DNA of 64,000 nt from Natrinema gelatinilyticum (GCF_024266705.1 NZ_CP100756.1:2480001-2544000); one strand, 5' to 3'; counted from the first letter of the stretch, positions 24,814 to 33,639 are shown. Numbers and translations are program-made. Notes: a model not told the origin generated them from the letters alone.

Positions 24814-25386
24814 TCACTCCGTTTTCGATTGACTGCACGCCGCGTCGAACAGCCGATAGTATGAGAGGGCGAGAACCGTCCGTCCGTCTCGGATCTCGCC
24901 GTCGGCCACCGCGTCGGTCAACTCTTCGAGTGACAATTCGATCGGCCGAATGCTTTCGTTGTGATCGAGTTGCTGTTCGGCGGTCGGCCGACAGCCCTCT
25001 GCGACGAAGAAGTGCATGAGCGTGTCCGCGATTCCATTGGCCGGTTCGACGGTGACCAGGGGCTCGAGCCCCTCGGCCTCGTAGCCGGTCTCTTCGGCGA
25101 GTTCTCTGCGAGCCGCGGCCTCGAGGTCGTCGTCTTCGGGTTCGATGCCGCCGACGGGGAGGCCGCGGTTGAGTCGAGAGACGGCCTGTCGCCACTCCTC
25201 GATGCAGACGACGTCGTCGGCGGGCGTAAACGGAAGGACGCAGACGCTCGCTGGTTCCGAGAGGTAGTCGAATTCGGTTTCCGTGCCGTCGGGGAGGCGA
25301 ACGGACTCATTAACGATTTCGAATCCCGGACAACTATAGGCTACCCGGCGCTCGCAGGTCTCCCAGGCGAGTGGATCGGTTGTCAT
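24814..25386 (-). CDS. Nudix hydrolase (ADP-ribose pyrophosphatase-like)
   Basis: The 190-residue protein has the Nudix box GGIEPEDDDLEAAARRELAEETGYEAE (key residues G, E, REL-EE-G) at about 91-117. The upstream VRLPDGTETEFDYLSEPASV and downstream EPANGIADTLMHFFVAEG resemble ADP-ribose pyrophosphatases. It should hydrolyse a nucleoside diphosphate linked to another group; ADP-ribose is the best guess. The ATG at 25386 is preferred to a GTG nine codons upstream. Confidence 0.88.
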   Translation of the reverse strand: MTTDPLAWETCERRVAYSCPGFEIVNESVRLPDGTETEFDYLSEPASVCVLPFTPADDVVCIEEWRQAVSRLNRGLPVGGIEPEDDDLEAAARRELAEETGYEAEGLEPLVTVEPANGIADTLMHFFVAEGCRPTAEQQLDHNESIRPIELSLEELTDAVADGEIRDGRTVLALSYYRLFDAACSQSKTE

Positions 25387-25513
25387 GGCGGCTGCTACGG
25401 TGGTGATCGTCAAAAACGCCCCGTCACGCCCGTGGGTTTGGTCTACGGGTGACGAATGGTTCGTCAGGTGTCGGAAACAGTCCCAAGCCGGACCTACACG
25501 ATGTGTTCTGCGT

Positions 25514-25541
25514 TAGTACGGTACCGTACTACCTCTATAAC
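25514..25541 (+). promoter_or_regulatory. 18-nt perfect palindrome and TATA box of the PadR gene
   Basis: TAGTACGGTACCGTACTA at 25514-25531 is a perfect palindrome and is followed at once by the TATA-like CTCTATAAC (25533-25541), about 45 bp before the PadR start. A palindrome touching the BRE/TATA is ideally placed for autoregulation by the PadR dimer. Palindrome and position are seen; binding is inferred. Confidence 0.65.
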
Positions 25542-25583
25542 GAAACCACAGAGCGGTGAACGTCGTCATTCAGAGGGTGATCC

Positions 25584-25859
25584 ATGGATCAGCTAACTGG
25601 CTTCCAACGTGACCTGCTGTACGTAATCGCAGGGAAAGACCGTCCGTCCGGACAGGAGATTCTCGACGATATCAATAGCTACATCGACCAGCCGGTCACA
25701 CACGGCCGGCTGTACCCGAATCTCGACACACTCGTCGAGACGGAACTCGTCGAAAAAGGAGAACTCGACCGCCGGACGAACTACTACGCGCTAACGCCGA
25801 AGGGCCGACGCGCGCTACAGCGCCGTCAGGAGTGGGTCGACCAGTACGTCGACGTCTAG
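25584..25859 (+). CDS. PadR-family winged-helix regulator
   Basis: A 91-residue protein: FQRDLLYVIAGKDRPSGQEI, then VTHGRLYPNLDTLVETELVEKGELDRRTNYYALTPKGRRAL, the classic PadR winged helix with GRLYPNLDTL as recognition helix. There is no extra C-terminal dimer domain, as in short PadR-like haloarchaeal regulators. A perfect palindrome overlaps its promoter. Target genes are unknown; it stands alone. Confidence 0.9.
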   Translation: MDQLTGFQRDLLYVIAGKDRPSGQEILDDINSYIDQPVTHGRLYPNLDTLVETELVEKGELDRRTNYYALTPKGRRALQRRQEWVDQYVDV

Positions 25860-26226
25860 CTCCGCGGGCTGTCTTCTTTAGCGCCATGTTTCCGAGGAGC
25901 AACTCGCTTCGCGCCCGTATCACCAGTGAGGGTTCGAGTTCGACAGCATGTAGTAGAATGTCTCACACCCGTTACTTTGTGATTATATAGCCCGAATTTC
26001 GCGTGTACCCTGTGAGTCTCGTCAGTTATCGGTTTTATTCGATATATGAACGAGGGATAATAGCTGTTGGGAACCATTGTATGACACGCTCGTTCGAGTA
26101 TGAAGTAGTGAGGGTGTGCTCGGTATCGATCCGGACCCAGGCTGAAAGAAACGGACGGATTCGTCGACGACGAAAGGAAAACCGTAGCGTGCCCTGCGTC
26201 GGGTGGAGCACCCGGCTTGAGTGTCT
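25860..26226. other. AT-richer gap with no gene
   Basis: A 367-bp stretch between convergent genes. The part from about 25950 to 26090 is clearly more AT-rich than its surroundings (for example GATTATATAG, GATATATGAA). No open frame looks like a haloarchaeal protein. Confidence 0.5.
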
Positions 26227-26955
26227 CTAGACGACCTCGAACGTGATTTCCTCGAGATCCGCCTCGAGGTCCCCAACGTGGTCGTTGAACGCGGCGACGA
26301 ATGCGGGAACGTCGTCGGCGAGCCGACGAAGGTCGGGGGCTGCAGGTGGGCCGTACTGTGACAGAAGGTAGATCCCGTCGGCTCCCCCGACACGCAGGTA
26401 GGATGCCACGTCGCCGTCCCACTTTAGTTCCCATCGGGTTCCCGAGACCGTCGTCGCGTAGGTGCCGTACTCATCGTCGTACCGATGGAGTTGTCCCGCC
26501 ATCGCGTCACCGACAGCGCGAATGCGGTCGACGATCCGGTCGCGTTCAGCGGCGAGTTCCGCCGTCGATTCAACCTCGGGAACGTCGTCCTGAACGGCCT
26601 CGAATAGGCCGTCGAACGAGCGGACGTACTCGTTGTACGACGCGACGAACGCTCCGTAGTCGGCCATCGCGGTCTCGAGGGCGTCGGGCGCCGGTGGGTG
26701 CTTGCTCGAGACGACGTACGTTTCCGGCCCCGACTTCGGGTCGAAACGGAGGTACTGGACGTCACCGGCGTCGTACTTGAGCGTCCAGCGACCGCCAGCC
26801 GTATCGACCGTCTCCTGGCCGTAGTCGCCGCCCTGGAGGACGGCGAGTTCCCGCGCAATTTCGCCAGCGTGGGCTCGCACGCGGGCGGCAACTTCGTCCC
26901 GTTGCTCGGCGATCTCGCTCGTCCCCTCGACGTCCGTCTCGAGTCCGTCGGTCAT
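26227..26955 (-). CDS. Internally duplicated protein of unknown function
   Basis: The 242-residue acidic, soluble protein is made of two similar halves of about 105 residues. Half 1 (about 15-115) has EQRDEVAARVRAHAGEIARE ... GGRWTLKYDAGDVQYLRFD ... YVVSSKHPPAPDALETAMADY. Half 2 (about 134-235) has AERDRIVDRIRAVGDAMAGQ ... GTRWELKWDGDVASYLRVG ... YLLSQYGPPAAPDLRRLADDV. Each half is a helix, a WxLK(Y/W)DG strand region, YLR, a (S)xxxPPAPDLxxL turn and a terminal helix. No known domain is recognised. The ATG at 26955 is used. Confidence 0.8.
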   Translation of the reverse strand: MTDGLETDVEGTSEIAEQRDEVAARVRAHAGEIARELAVLQGGDYGQETVDTAGGRWTLKYDAGDVQYLRFDPKSGPETYVVSSKHPPAPDALETAMADYGAFVASYNEYVRSFDGLFEAVQDDVPEVESTAELAAERDRIVDRIRAVGDAMAGQLHRYDDEYGTYATTVSGTRWELKWDGDVASYLRVGGADGIYLLSQYGPPAAPDLRRLADDVPAFVAAFNDHVGDLEADLEEITFEVV

Positions 26956-27042
26956 CACTCGGAGAAAGGGCCGAGAATGGGTAACGGTTTCGCTGGCACG
27001 GAACGCCGAGTCGGGGATCTCGGTCGACGACTGTCCGGGCGA

Positions 27043-27306
27043 TCACTCGCTCTCGTTCGTGTCGTTACCGGTTTCGTTGGTCGCGTTGCCGGTTTCGTTG
27101 GTTGCGTTGCCGGTTTCGTTGGTCGCGTTGGTCTCGTTGTCCATTCCGGTTTCGTTATCGCCGGTCGGCTCTTCCTCTGCGCCGCCGTTCCCCTCGGTTT
27201 CGTTACCACCGCCCGGGCCGCCACAACCGGCGACGAGAGCAGTCGATGCTGCAGCACCTGTAAGTTTCAGTACTCGTCTGCGCGTCGATTGCCGTTGATC
27301 GGTCAT
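27043..27306 (-). CDS. Small Tat lipoprotein with NETGNAT repeats
   Basis: An 87-residue protein: twin-arginine signal STRRRVLKLTGAAAST, lipobox LVAGC, then a low-complexity acidic tail of Asn-Glu-Thr-Gly and Asn-Ala-Thr units full of N-glycosylation sequons. The mature part has no folded domain. It is probably attached to the outer face of the membrane and heavily glycosylated. The ATG at 27306 is preferred over one nine codons upstream. Confidence 0.75.
   Translation of the reverse strand: MTDQRQSTRRRVLKLTGAAASTALVAGCGGPGGGNETEGNGGAEEEPTGDNETGMDNETNATNETGNATNETGNATNETGNDTNESE
27059..27139. repeat. 21-bp tandem repeat inside the lipoprotein gene
   Basis: About four units with period 21 bp (unit like GTCGCGTTGCCGGTTTCGTT) encode NATNETG on the minus strand. 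The units differ at a few bases. Copy number is likely to vary between strains. Confidence 0.8.
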
Positions 27307-27484
27307 ATTGCCAAGACCGATGGCATTCTGCATAAGCCGTTAGCCGTCACATGCGGGGTCATCGACACACTGTGACATGTAACGTCTTCTCTCACAGCGG
27401 GCCTGATTCCGCCAGAGACGACGCGAATCCTGTCGCGACCAATGTAGGCACCACACACAAAAGCGAGGGCGGTGAACAGATCAC

Positions 27485-27874
27485 ATGGCTTCGATACCAG
27501 ACGAGTTCCACGATCTATTCGAGAAGAAAACGTTCGCCCACGTCGCGACGTTGACGGACGACGGACTCCCCCACGTCACGCCGGTCTGGATCGATTACGA
27601 TGCGGACGAGGGCTATTTACTGGTCAACACCGAACGTCACCGCCAGAAAGCGCGCAACGCCGAACGCAATTCCGGCGTCGGTGTCAGCATGACCGATCCG
27701 GACGACCCCTATCGGTACCTCTCGGTGATCGGTGAAATCGACGAGATCACGACCGAGGGCGCTCGAGAGCACATCGACGAACTGGCACAGCGGTACATGG
27801 AAGTCGACGAGTATCCGAATCCGATCGAATCGGAGCGCGTCCTTCTTCGGATCCGGCCCGATCAGGTCCTGTGA
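27485..27874 (+). CDS. PPOX-class F420/FMN-dependent oxidoreductase
   Basis: The 129-residue split-barrel protein has FAHVATLTDDGLPHVTPVWIDYD, then VNTERHRQKARNAERN and RYLSVIGEIDEI. These are typical of the pyridoxamine-phosphate-oxidase-like PPOX family whose archaeal members often use coenzyme F420 and sometimes FMN or haem. The substrate is unknown. It stands upstream of a ThDP enzyme gene with a 133-bp gap. Confidence 0.88.
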   Translation: MASIPDEFHDLFEKKTFAHVATLTDDGLPHVTPVWIDYDADEGYLLVNTERHRQKARNAERNSGVGVSMTDPDDPYRYLSVIGEIDEITTEGAREHIDELAQRYMEVDEYPNPIESERVLLRIRPDQVL

Positions 27875-28007
27875 ATCCAGTGCCGGCTCGATCAAATACT
27901 GCGACCGCAGCCCGGAGCGAGTCCATTCCGACCACCGATCGTTCCCTACGCGACCGGGCCGTTCTGCGCGCCGGCCATTAATGCCGAGCGGCGTGGACGA
28001 CCCAACC

Positions 28008-29591
28008 ATGCAAACGGCATCCGACCTGCTCGTCAACTGCCTCGAAGTGGAGGGCGTCGACCGCGTGTTCGGTGTTCCGGGCGAGGAAATCGAAGACTTC
28101 CTCTTTTCGGTTCGGGATTCCTCAATTCGGTTCGTTCCGACCCGCCACGAACAGGGGGCGGCGTTCATGGCCGACGTCCACGGCCGACTGACCGGCGATG
28201 CGGGCGTCTGTTGCTCGACGCTCGGTCCTGGTGCGACGAACCTCATGACCGGTGTCGCCGACGCCCAACTCGACAAGAGCCCGGTAGTTGCGATCACTGG
28301 GCAGGGCGGCCGCGAGCGGTTACACAAGGAGAGCCATCAGGCCATCGACGTGGTCGACGTCTTCGAGCCGATCGTCACGTGGAACACCCAGATCACCGAC
28401 CCCGAGATCGTCCCGGAGTCGGTTCGCAAGGCGTTCAAACTCGCCGAGTACGAGAAACCAGGAGCGACCCACCTCGAGTTCCCTGAGGACGTCGCTGCCG
28501 AGTCGATCGATGATGCCCCCATCGAAACCCGCCGCCCGGTCCGACGACCGGATCCGGACGACGAGTCGGCCGAGCGCGCAGCGCGATTGCTCGAGTCGGC
28601 GGAGCGGCCGATCATACTTGCGGGCAACGGCGCGGTCCGAACCCGCACGTCGGAGACCATTCGGGCCCTCGTCGACCGCGTTGGCGTTCCCGTCGTCGAG
28701 ACGTACATGGGGAAGGGCTCGATCTCGGACCGCGAGCCGGCGTCGCTAATGACTCTCGATTCGGGACCAGACGACGAGGCCGCGCATGCTATCGAACGAG
28801 CCGACTGCGTCGTCGCCGTCGGCTACGATATCGCGGAACACGATCCGGAGGGATGGAACGTGGACCTCGAGAAGACCGTCGTTCACGTCGATTACGAACC
28901 CGCCGAGGTCTATCGACACTACAATCCCGACGTGGAAATCGTCGCGGACATCGGCGCGGCGGTCGCTGCCATCGACGATCACCTCCCCGACGGGGCGTGC
29001 TCGCTGTGGTGTGACGACCTGCACGATCGGCTGTTCGAGGCGGTGACGGAACCACCGTCAGACGCCGATCCGATCACCGTCAGGAACGCCCTTCCACTTT
29101 TGCGCGAGGCCATGGCCGACTCGGACGTCCTCGTCTCCGACGTGGGGAGCCACAAGATGGCAATCGCCCAGTCGTTCCCGACGTTCGAGCCGAACACGTG
29201 CGTGATTTCGAACGGTCTGGCGAGCATGGGGATCGCCGTTCCGGGCGCACTCGCGGCCGACCTGGCGGTCGACGCGAACGTCGTCGCCGGAACCGGCGAC
29301 GGCGGCTTCCTGATGAACGCGGCCGAACTCGAGACCGCGAGCCGACTGGATTGTGGCTTCACCACTGTCGTGTTCACCGACGACGATTACGGACTCATCT
29401 CCGAAAAGCAAGACGCACACCGTGGCGAACACACCGGAACCGAGTTGACCAACCCCGACCTGGTGACGTTCGCCGAGAGCTTCGGGATCGAGGCCTACCG
29501 GCCGGAAACGTGGGCCGACCTCGAAGCGGCGTTCGGAACGGCGGTGCCGTCAGACGAGCTGGCGCTGATCGAGGTCAGGCTCGAGGGATAA
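28008..29591 (+). CDS. Thiamine-diphosphate enzyme, acetolactate synthase large-subunit-like
   Basis: The 527-residue protein has all three parts of the POX/ALS family. The N-terminal Pyr domain has FGVPGEEIEDF and the catalytic Glu48 in RHEQGAAFMADV; the middle domain lies at about 190-330; the C-terminal PP domain has GDGGFLMNAAELETA, where GDG (430-432) starts the ThDP-Mg motif. No regulatory subunit gene is adjacent, so it may be a catabolic acetolactate synthase or another 2-oxoacid enzyme rather than the IlvB of branched-chain synthesis. ATG at 28008; ATG at 27981 is an alternative. Confidence 0.85.
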   Translation: MQTASDLLVNCLEVEGVDRVFGVPGEEIEDFLFSVRDSSIRFVPTRHEQGAAFMADVHGRLTGDAGVCCSTLGPGATNLMTGVADAQLDKSPVVAITGQGGRERLHKESHQAIDVVDVFEPIVTWNTQITDPEIVPESVRKAFKLAEYEKPGATHLEFPEDVAAESIDDAPIETRRPVRRPDPDDESAERAARLLESAERPIILAGNGAVRTRTSETIRALVDRVGVPVVETYMGKGSISDREPASLMTLDSGPDDEAAHAIERADCVVAVGYDIAEHDPEGWNVDLEKTVVHVDYEPAEVYRHYNPDVEIVADIGAAVAAIDDHLPDGACSLWCDDLHDRLFEAVTEPPSDADPITVRNALPLLREAMADSDVLVSDVGSHKMAIAQSFPTFEPNTCVISNGLASMGIAVPGALAADLAVDANVVAGTGDGGFLMNAAELETASRLDCGFTTVVFTDDDYGLISEKQDAHRGEHTGTELTNPDLVTFAESFGIEAYRPETWADLEAAFGTAVPSDELALIEVRLEG

Positions 29592-29633
29592 CTGCCTAGG
29601 ACGGGGAGACGGTGGGATTCGCTGAATCCTCGT

Positions 29634-30617
29634 TCAGAAAAGGTGGTCGTCCTCCTCGAGCAGGCGGGCGGGGCCGCCGACGCTCCAGGTCGTCGTGGAG
29701 ACGCCGCAGTCCGAGATTGCTTCTTCGACTTCCTCGGCGTATTCCTCGGTTGTGTTGACGTAGACGCTGGCGCCGGTATCGGTCGAGAAGTAGACCGGGA
29801 TGTCCTCTTTCTCGCGGAGTTCACGGACGCGGTTGAAGATCGCGAGGGTAGCCGGCTGCCAGTAAACCCACCCCGACGGGCCGGTCATCGTGGTCGCGGC
29901 CAGGGATAACGAGTCGTGTTCGGCGAGTTCGAACGCGCGTTCGAAATCGTCGGTCCGTAAGGCGTCACGCATCTCCGCGATCTGGTCGTGGATGTGTGCG
30001 TTACGCGCCTGGAACATGTGGCTGTCGGCGGCCTCGTGGTGTGCGTCCTCGGTTTCTTTGTGATATGGCACGAGACCGATGATGATCTTGAGATCCTCGT
30101 GGAGAGTGGACGGAATTCGACGGGAGCGACAGTCGTCGTCGTTCAGGCCGGTATGAAGCTGGGAGAACGCACCGGTGACTGCGCGCGCGGCCGAGGCCGA
30201 CCCGACGCGGGCGATCGTCGAAATTTCCTGCTTCGAGGCGTCCAGTTCCGCCGCTTCGGCTAGGGCCATCGCCGCAGCCGCGAACCCCGACGAGGACGAG
30301 CCGAGCCCGACGTTCGAGGGGAAACTGTTCTCGCTCTCGAGGCGAACCGGATACACCGTGTGGGCGGCGTCGGACAGCGAACGCGCTTTCTCGACGACGG
30401 CCTCGACCCGTTCGAACGCGCGCCCCTCGAGTTCCTCGCCGTCGACGACGTACGTGTCGTCGTCGTGGTCCATCGAGAACTCTACCGTCGTCCGGGTGTG
30501 GCTTGGGGCCGTGCAGACGCTGATGCTGTCGTGATACGGAAATCGCTCGATCTCGTCGCGCATCCCGTGATACTTGACCAGCCCCTGAATGGGGTGGGCC
30601 ATGGCCGTGGCTTTCAT
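29634..30617 (-). CDS. Phosphomevalonate decarboxylase (MvaD family)
   Basis: The 327-residue GHMP-family decarboxylase has MAHPIQGLVKYHGMRD, the ATP-binding loop PSNVGLGSSSSGFAAAAMA and ASAARAVTGAF. Characterised haloarchaeal members decarboxylate mevalonate 5-phosphate to isopentenyl phosphate, which isopentenyl phosphate kinase then converts to IPP; the substrate here is inferred from that. The ATG at 30617 gives MKATAMAHPIQG. The polyprenyl synthase that uses the product lies 5 kb away. Confidence 0.92.
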   Translation of the reverse strand: MKATAMAHPIQGLVKYHGMRDEIERFPYHDSISVCTAPSHTRTTVEFSMDHDDDTYVVDGEELEGRAFERVEAVVEKARSLSDAAHTVYPVRLESENSFPSNVGLGSSSSGFAAAAMALAEAAELDASKQEISTIARVGSASAARAVTGAFSQLHTGLNDDDCRSRRIPSTLHEDLKIIIGLVPYHKETEDAHHEAADSHMFQARNAHIHDQIAEMRDALRTDDFERAFELAEHDSLSLAATTMTGPSGWVYWQPATLAIFNRVRELREKEDIPVYFSTDTGASVYVNTTEEYAEEVEEAISDCGVSTTTWSVGGPARLLEEDDHLF

Positions 30618-30807
30618 ACCCTGATAGGTGGATGATGACCGCTTAAAGTTCACGGCATCTCGACGATAGCTCGAACGCGGTGTCATCGGCGCTTCCTGAC
30701 GATGTGAACCACGAGGGGCCGGCTTTCGAACCGCACGAGGCGGGGGGACTCGACCGAACCGATCACATTGATCTCCCTCCCCGCTGCGAACGAGGGGGCG
30801 GTGACGA

Positions 30808-31512
30808 TCAGAACCGAGGAACCTCGTCGTTTGCGCTCGGCTTCGTTCTGGTTTGCTCGTTCGACCTCGTTCTGGTTTGCTCGTTCGACCTCGTTCTGGT
30901 TTGCTCGTTCGACTTCGTTCGGGTTTGCTCGGCTGCGTTGTTCCGGGTCTCTACCTCGAGCGACCGCAGTCGCCGCCGCATCGCGTCGAGATCGGCCTCG
31001 TAGTTCGCCTGCACTGATTTGAGATCGTTCTCGAGGTTCGACGTGATCTTCTTGAAGGCGTTACTGACCGTTTGCTCGAGTTCGTTGAGTTCTGCCGCGA
31101 CGGCATCGACATCTGCGGAGTCGTCGGCTTCCTCGAGCGAATTGCGCACGTCGGTGAACTCCGATCGGAGACCGCGCATTTCGGCCCGGGCGCTCGTCAG
31201 TTCGTCGTCGAGCTCGCCCAGACGCCGATCGAGCGAGAGCAATCGCGGCTTGATCTGATCCTCGATTATCGACTCGCGCTCGGACTCGGCTGCCGAAAGC
31301 TGATTGACTTCCGCTCGGAGCGACATCACTTCGTCCTGGAGCGTCTCGAGTTGCTTCTCCGAACCGTTCTCCTCGATATCGAGCGTCCACCGAAGGGCTG
31401 CTGTGCGCTCCCCGTCATCGGCTTCGAGTTCGGCCAGCAGTACGTCTAGAATACCTGTCGCCCGTTCTTTGCTACGGCTGTTCAACTGCGTGTTGTGGGT
31501 GTCCCCCGTCAT
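30808..31512 (-). CDS. Coiled-coil protein with C-terminal SNEQTRTR repeats
   Basis: The 234-residue protein has an N-terminal globular stretch (about 15-60), a long acidic coiled coil (about 55-195, heptads such as LETLQDEVMSLRAEVNQL) and a tail of four near-identical SNEQTRTR/K units. It is cytosolic and probably oligomeric. I recognise no named family. The neutral-to-basic tail is unusual in this acidic proteome. Confidence 0.78.
   Translation of the reverse strand: MTGDTHNTQLNSRSKERATGILDVLLAELEADDGERTAALRWTLDIEENGSEKQLETLQDEVMSLRAEVNQLSAAESERESIIEDQIKPRLLSLDRRLGELDDELTSARAEMRGLRSEFTDVRNSLEEADDSADVDAVAAELNELEQTVSNAFKKITSNLENDLKSVQANYEADLDAMRRRLRSLEVETRNNAAEQTRTKSNEQTRTRSNEQTRTRSNEQTRTKPSANDEVPRF
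30841..30936. repeat. 24-bp tandem repeat in the coiled-coil gene
   Basis: Four copies of a 24-bp unit (like TCGTTCTGGTTTGCTCGTTC); the second and third are identical and the fourth is diverged. They encode the SNEQTRTR repeats on the minus strand. The near-identity implies recent expansion by slippage or recombination. Confidence 0.9.
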
Positions 31513-31675
31513 TGTCAGATCTCCATCCCGTCGACTCGTCTTTTCGTAGCACGTGTGCGATACATAATAATAGTATTCATCATCCGACGGAATTCACCGG
31601 GATGGCGTCGAGGGTAGACGCGGATCACCGTCACGAATCGAACGGCTCAAATGTCCGGTCTCGCAACGAGTCTCC

Positions 31676-32359
31676 ATGGGAACCCCCCTCGAGACTCCCG
31701 CCGACCAGGCCGAGGAAATCGTCCGCCGGCTCGAGGACGCGTATCCGGATTCGACGATTTCGCTGCGGTACTCGAACCGACTCGAGTTACTGATCGCCGT
31801 CATCCTTTCGGCACAGTGCACGGACAAGCGGGTCAACGAGGAGACGAAATACCTGTTCGAGACGTACCAACGACCGGAGGACTACGCGAACGCGCCCCAG
31901 GACGAACTCGCGGAGGCCCTGAATTCGATCACCTACTACAACAACAAGGCGAAGTACATTCGAAACGCCTGCGAAACGATCGTCGAGGAATACGACGGTG
32001 AGGTGCCGGATACGATGGACGAACTGACCGACCTCTCGGGTGTCGGCCGAAAGACCGCGAACGTCGTCCTGCAGCACGGACACGACGTCGTCGAGGGAGT
32101 AGTCGTCGATACGCACGTTCAGCGCCTCTCGCTGCGACTGGGGCTGACCGAGGAGGAACGGCCCGAACGCATCGAACCGGAACTGATGGAGATCGTTCCC
32201 GAATCCGACTGGCAACAGTTCACCCACCTCTGTATCGATCACGGTCGTGCAGTCTGTACGGCACGAAATCCGGACTGTTCTGAGTGCGTTCTCGCCGACA
32301 TCTGTCCATCGGAGCGCGGTGACAGCGAGATCGACCTTGCATCCGGCGAGCCCTGGTAA
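31676..32359 (+). CDS. nth: Endonuclease III
   Basis: A 227-residue base-excision DNA glycosylase/AP lyase. The helix-hairpin-helix LSGVGRKTANVVL is followed by VVVDTHVQRLS, holding the catalytic Asp; Lys of the lyase reaction lies in the HhH (GRKTA). The 4Fe-4S ligands are C-x6-C-x2-C-x5-C in CTARNPDCSECVLADIC. It removes oxidised pyrimidines. The ATG at 31676 sits close behind an AT-rich region (31562-31580) that may be its promoter. Confidence 0.96.
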   Translation: MGTPLETPADQAEEIVRRLEDAYPDSTISLRYSNRLELLIAVILSAQCTDKRVNEETKYLFETYQRPEDYANAPQDELAEALNSITYYNNKAKYIRNACETIVEEYDGEVPDTMDELTDLSGVGRKTANVVLQHGHDVVEGVVVDTHVQRLSLRLGLTEEERPERIEPELMEIVPESDWQQFTHLCIDHGRAVCTARNPDCSECVLADICPSERGDSEIDLASGEPW

Positions 32360-32508
32360 CTTGCGAGACCGTACCTGGTACACAGAGGCCCGACGTAGCG
32401 CCTGCGCCCCCCATCTCGAGGCATCCCTTCGCACGGCCACCTCGAGGCGCCGACCATCGCAAGCCCAACGCCTTTTCCCGAATCGTGGGTAGCCTCAGGC
32501 AGATTCCA

Positions 32509-32769
32509 ATGTCCGACGACACAGACCAGCGCGACTCCATCGGAAAGGAAGAACACGGCCGGGACGTCGAACTCGCGAAAGAGAAGACCGATCCCGATGA
32601 AGACGAAGCGGAGGAGGGCCTCACCGAAGCGGAGCAGGAAGCCCGCGAGCGACAAGACGAAGAACAGCGGCGTCAGGACATCGAACACAAATCCGACGAC
32701 CGCGAGGACGACGCCCTCGAGAACACGAACCCGGACAACCACCGGGACGAAGAACCGTACAACAGCTGA
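32509..32769 (+). CDS. Small, highly charged disordered protein
   Basis: The 86-residue protein has more than half of its residues Asp, Glu, Lys, Arg or Gln (for example KTDPDEDEAEEGLTEAEQEA), no hydrophobic core and no Cys. Disorder is expected. Small very acidic proteins are common in haloarchaea. The function is unknown; ATG at 32509 is used. Confidence 0.7.
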   Translation: MSDDTDQRDSIGKEEHGRDVELAKEKTDPDEDEAEEGLTEAEQEARERQDEEQRRQDIEHKSDDREDDALENTNPDNHRDEEPYNS

Positions 32770-32817
32770 GGCGGCCGGTTACGGCGGTCCGGTCTCGGCT
32801 TAGGTTCGCGGTCTCGA

Positions 32818-33639
32818 TTATCGGTACTTCAGCTGCTCGTCCGGAACGACCAGCGTCGGGAGCGCTCCGGTCGCGGTGACGGTGACTCGCGAATCGACGG
32901 TGACCGATCCGACCGGTCGGCCGTCGACGACGAGAGTGACGTCCCCTTCGTCACGTTCGACTGTCAGGGCGAGCCCGTCGTCGGGAAGCACCCATCGCCG
33001 GGTCTGGGTGACGAATGGGCCGATCGGGGCGACCGCGATCGCGTCGACTGCCGCCGAGAGCGTGGGTGCACCGACGGCACTCGCGTAGCCATGGCTTCCG
33101 GCCGGTGTCGCCACCACGACGCCGTCAGCGCGAAAGGTCGCGACGGTTGCATCCTGACTGTGGACGCCGTATTCCGAGATCCGTGCGGGTTCGTCGGTGA
33201 CGAGCGTCACGTCGAAGAGCGCGCGCTCGTGATCGCTGGCGTCGTGGGCTTCGGACTGTCGTTCGCGCTCCGGGCGAGTCTCGAGAACGACGTCGAGAAT
33301 GGGCTGCGCGCGACGAACGGCGCGTCCGTCGAGCGCGACCTCGAGCGCATCGGGGAGCCGATCGCGGTCGACCGACTCGATGCCAGTGACGGGTCCGACC
33401 GGGAGAACCGGCGTGTCGACGCCGGCACGGGCCACCGCCGCCAGTGACGCGTCGTCGCCTGTCACCAGCACCGTCGGTTCGGCCGCGAGGACGGTTTCGC
33501 GGCTGCCACGGACGATCCTCGCGTCATCGACCGGTGCCGCGTCGAGGGGGTCGGCTATCTCGACGGCGTCGCGTCCGTCACCATCGCTGTCGACAATACC
33601 GACGACGGGGTCCTCGCCCGCACTCCACGCGGCATCCAT
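32818..33639 (-). CDS. Divergent NAD kinase-like protein
   Basis: A 273-residue protein whose second half matches the NAD kinase fold: FRADGVVVATPAGSHGYASA, equivalent to DG(x)xVxTPTGSTAY, followed by APIGPF. The first half should hold the GGDG phosphate-binding motif, but the equivalent place reads TVLVTGDDASLAAVARAG. The catalytic GGDG is thus altered and true NADP synthesis is uncertain. It may be a regulatory or repurposed paralogue. The ATG at 33639 is used. Confidence 0.75.
   Translation of the reverse strand: MDAAWSAGEDPVVGIVDSDGDGRDAVEIADPLDAAPVDDARIVRGSRETVLAAEPTVLVTGDDASLAAVARAGVDTPVLPVGPVTGIESVDRDRLPDALEVALDGRAVRRAQPILDVVLETRPERERQSEAHDASDHERALFDVTLVTDEPARISEYGVHSQDATVATFRADGVVVATPAGSHGYASAVGAPTLSAAVDAIAVAPIGPFVTQTRRWVLPDDGLALTVERDEGDVTLVVDGRPVGSVTVDSRVTVTATGALPTLVVPDEQLKYR

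Noticed and set aside
25960..26100. AT-rich patch considered as an origin or insertion scar
   Set aside because: No origin recognition boxes, Orc/Cdc6 gene, inverted repeats or target duplications were found.
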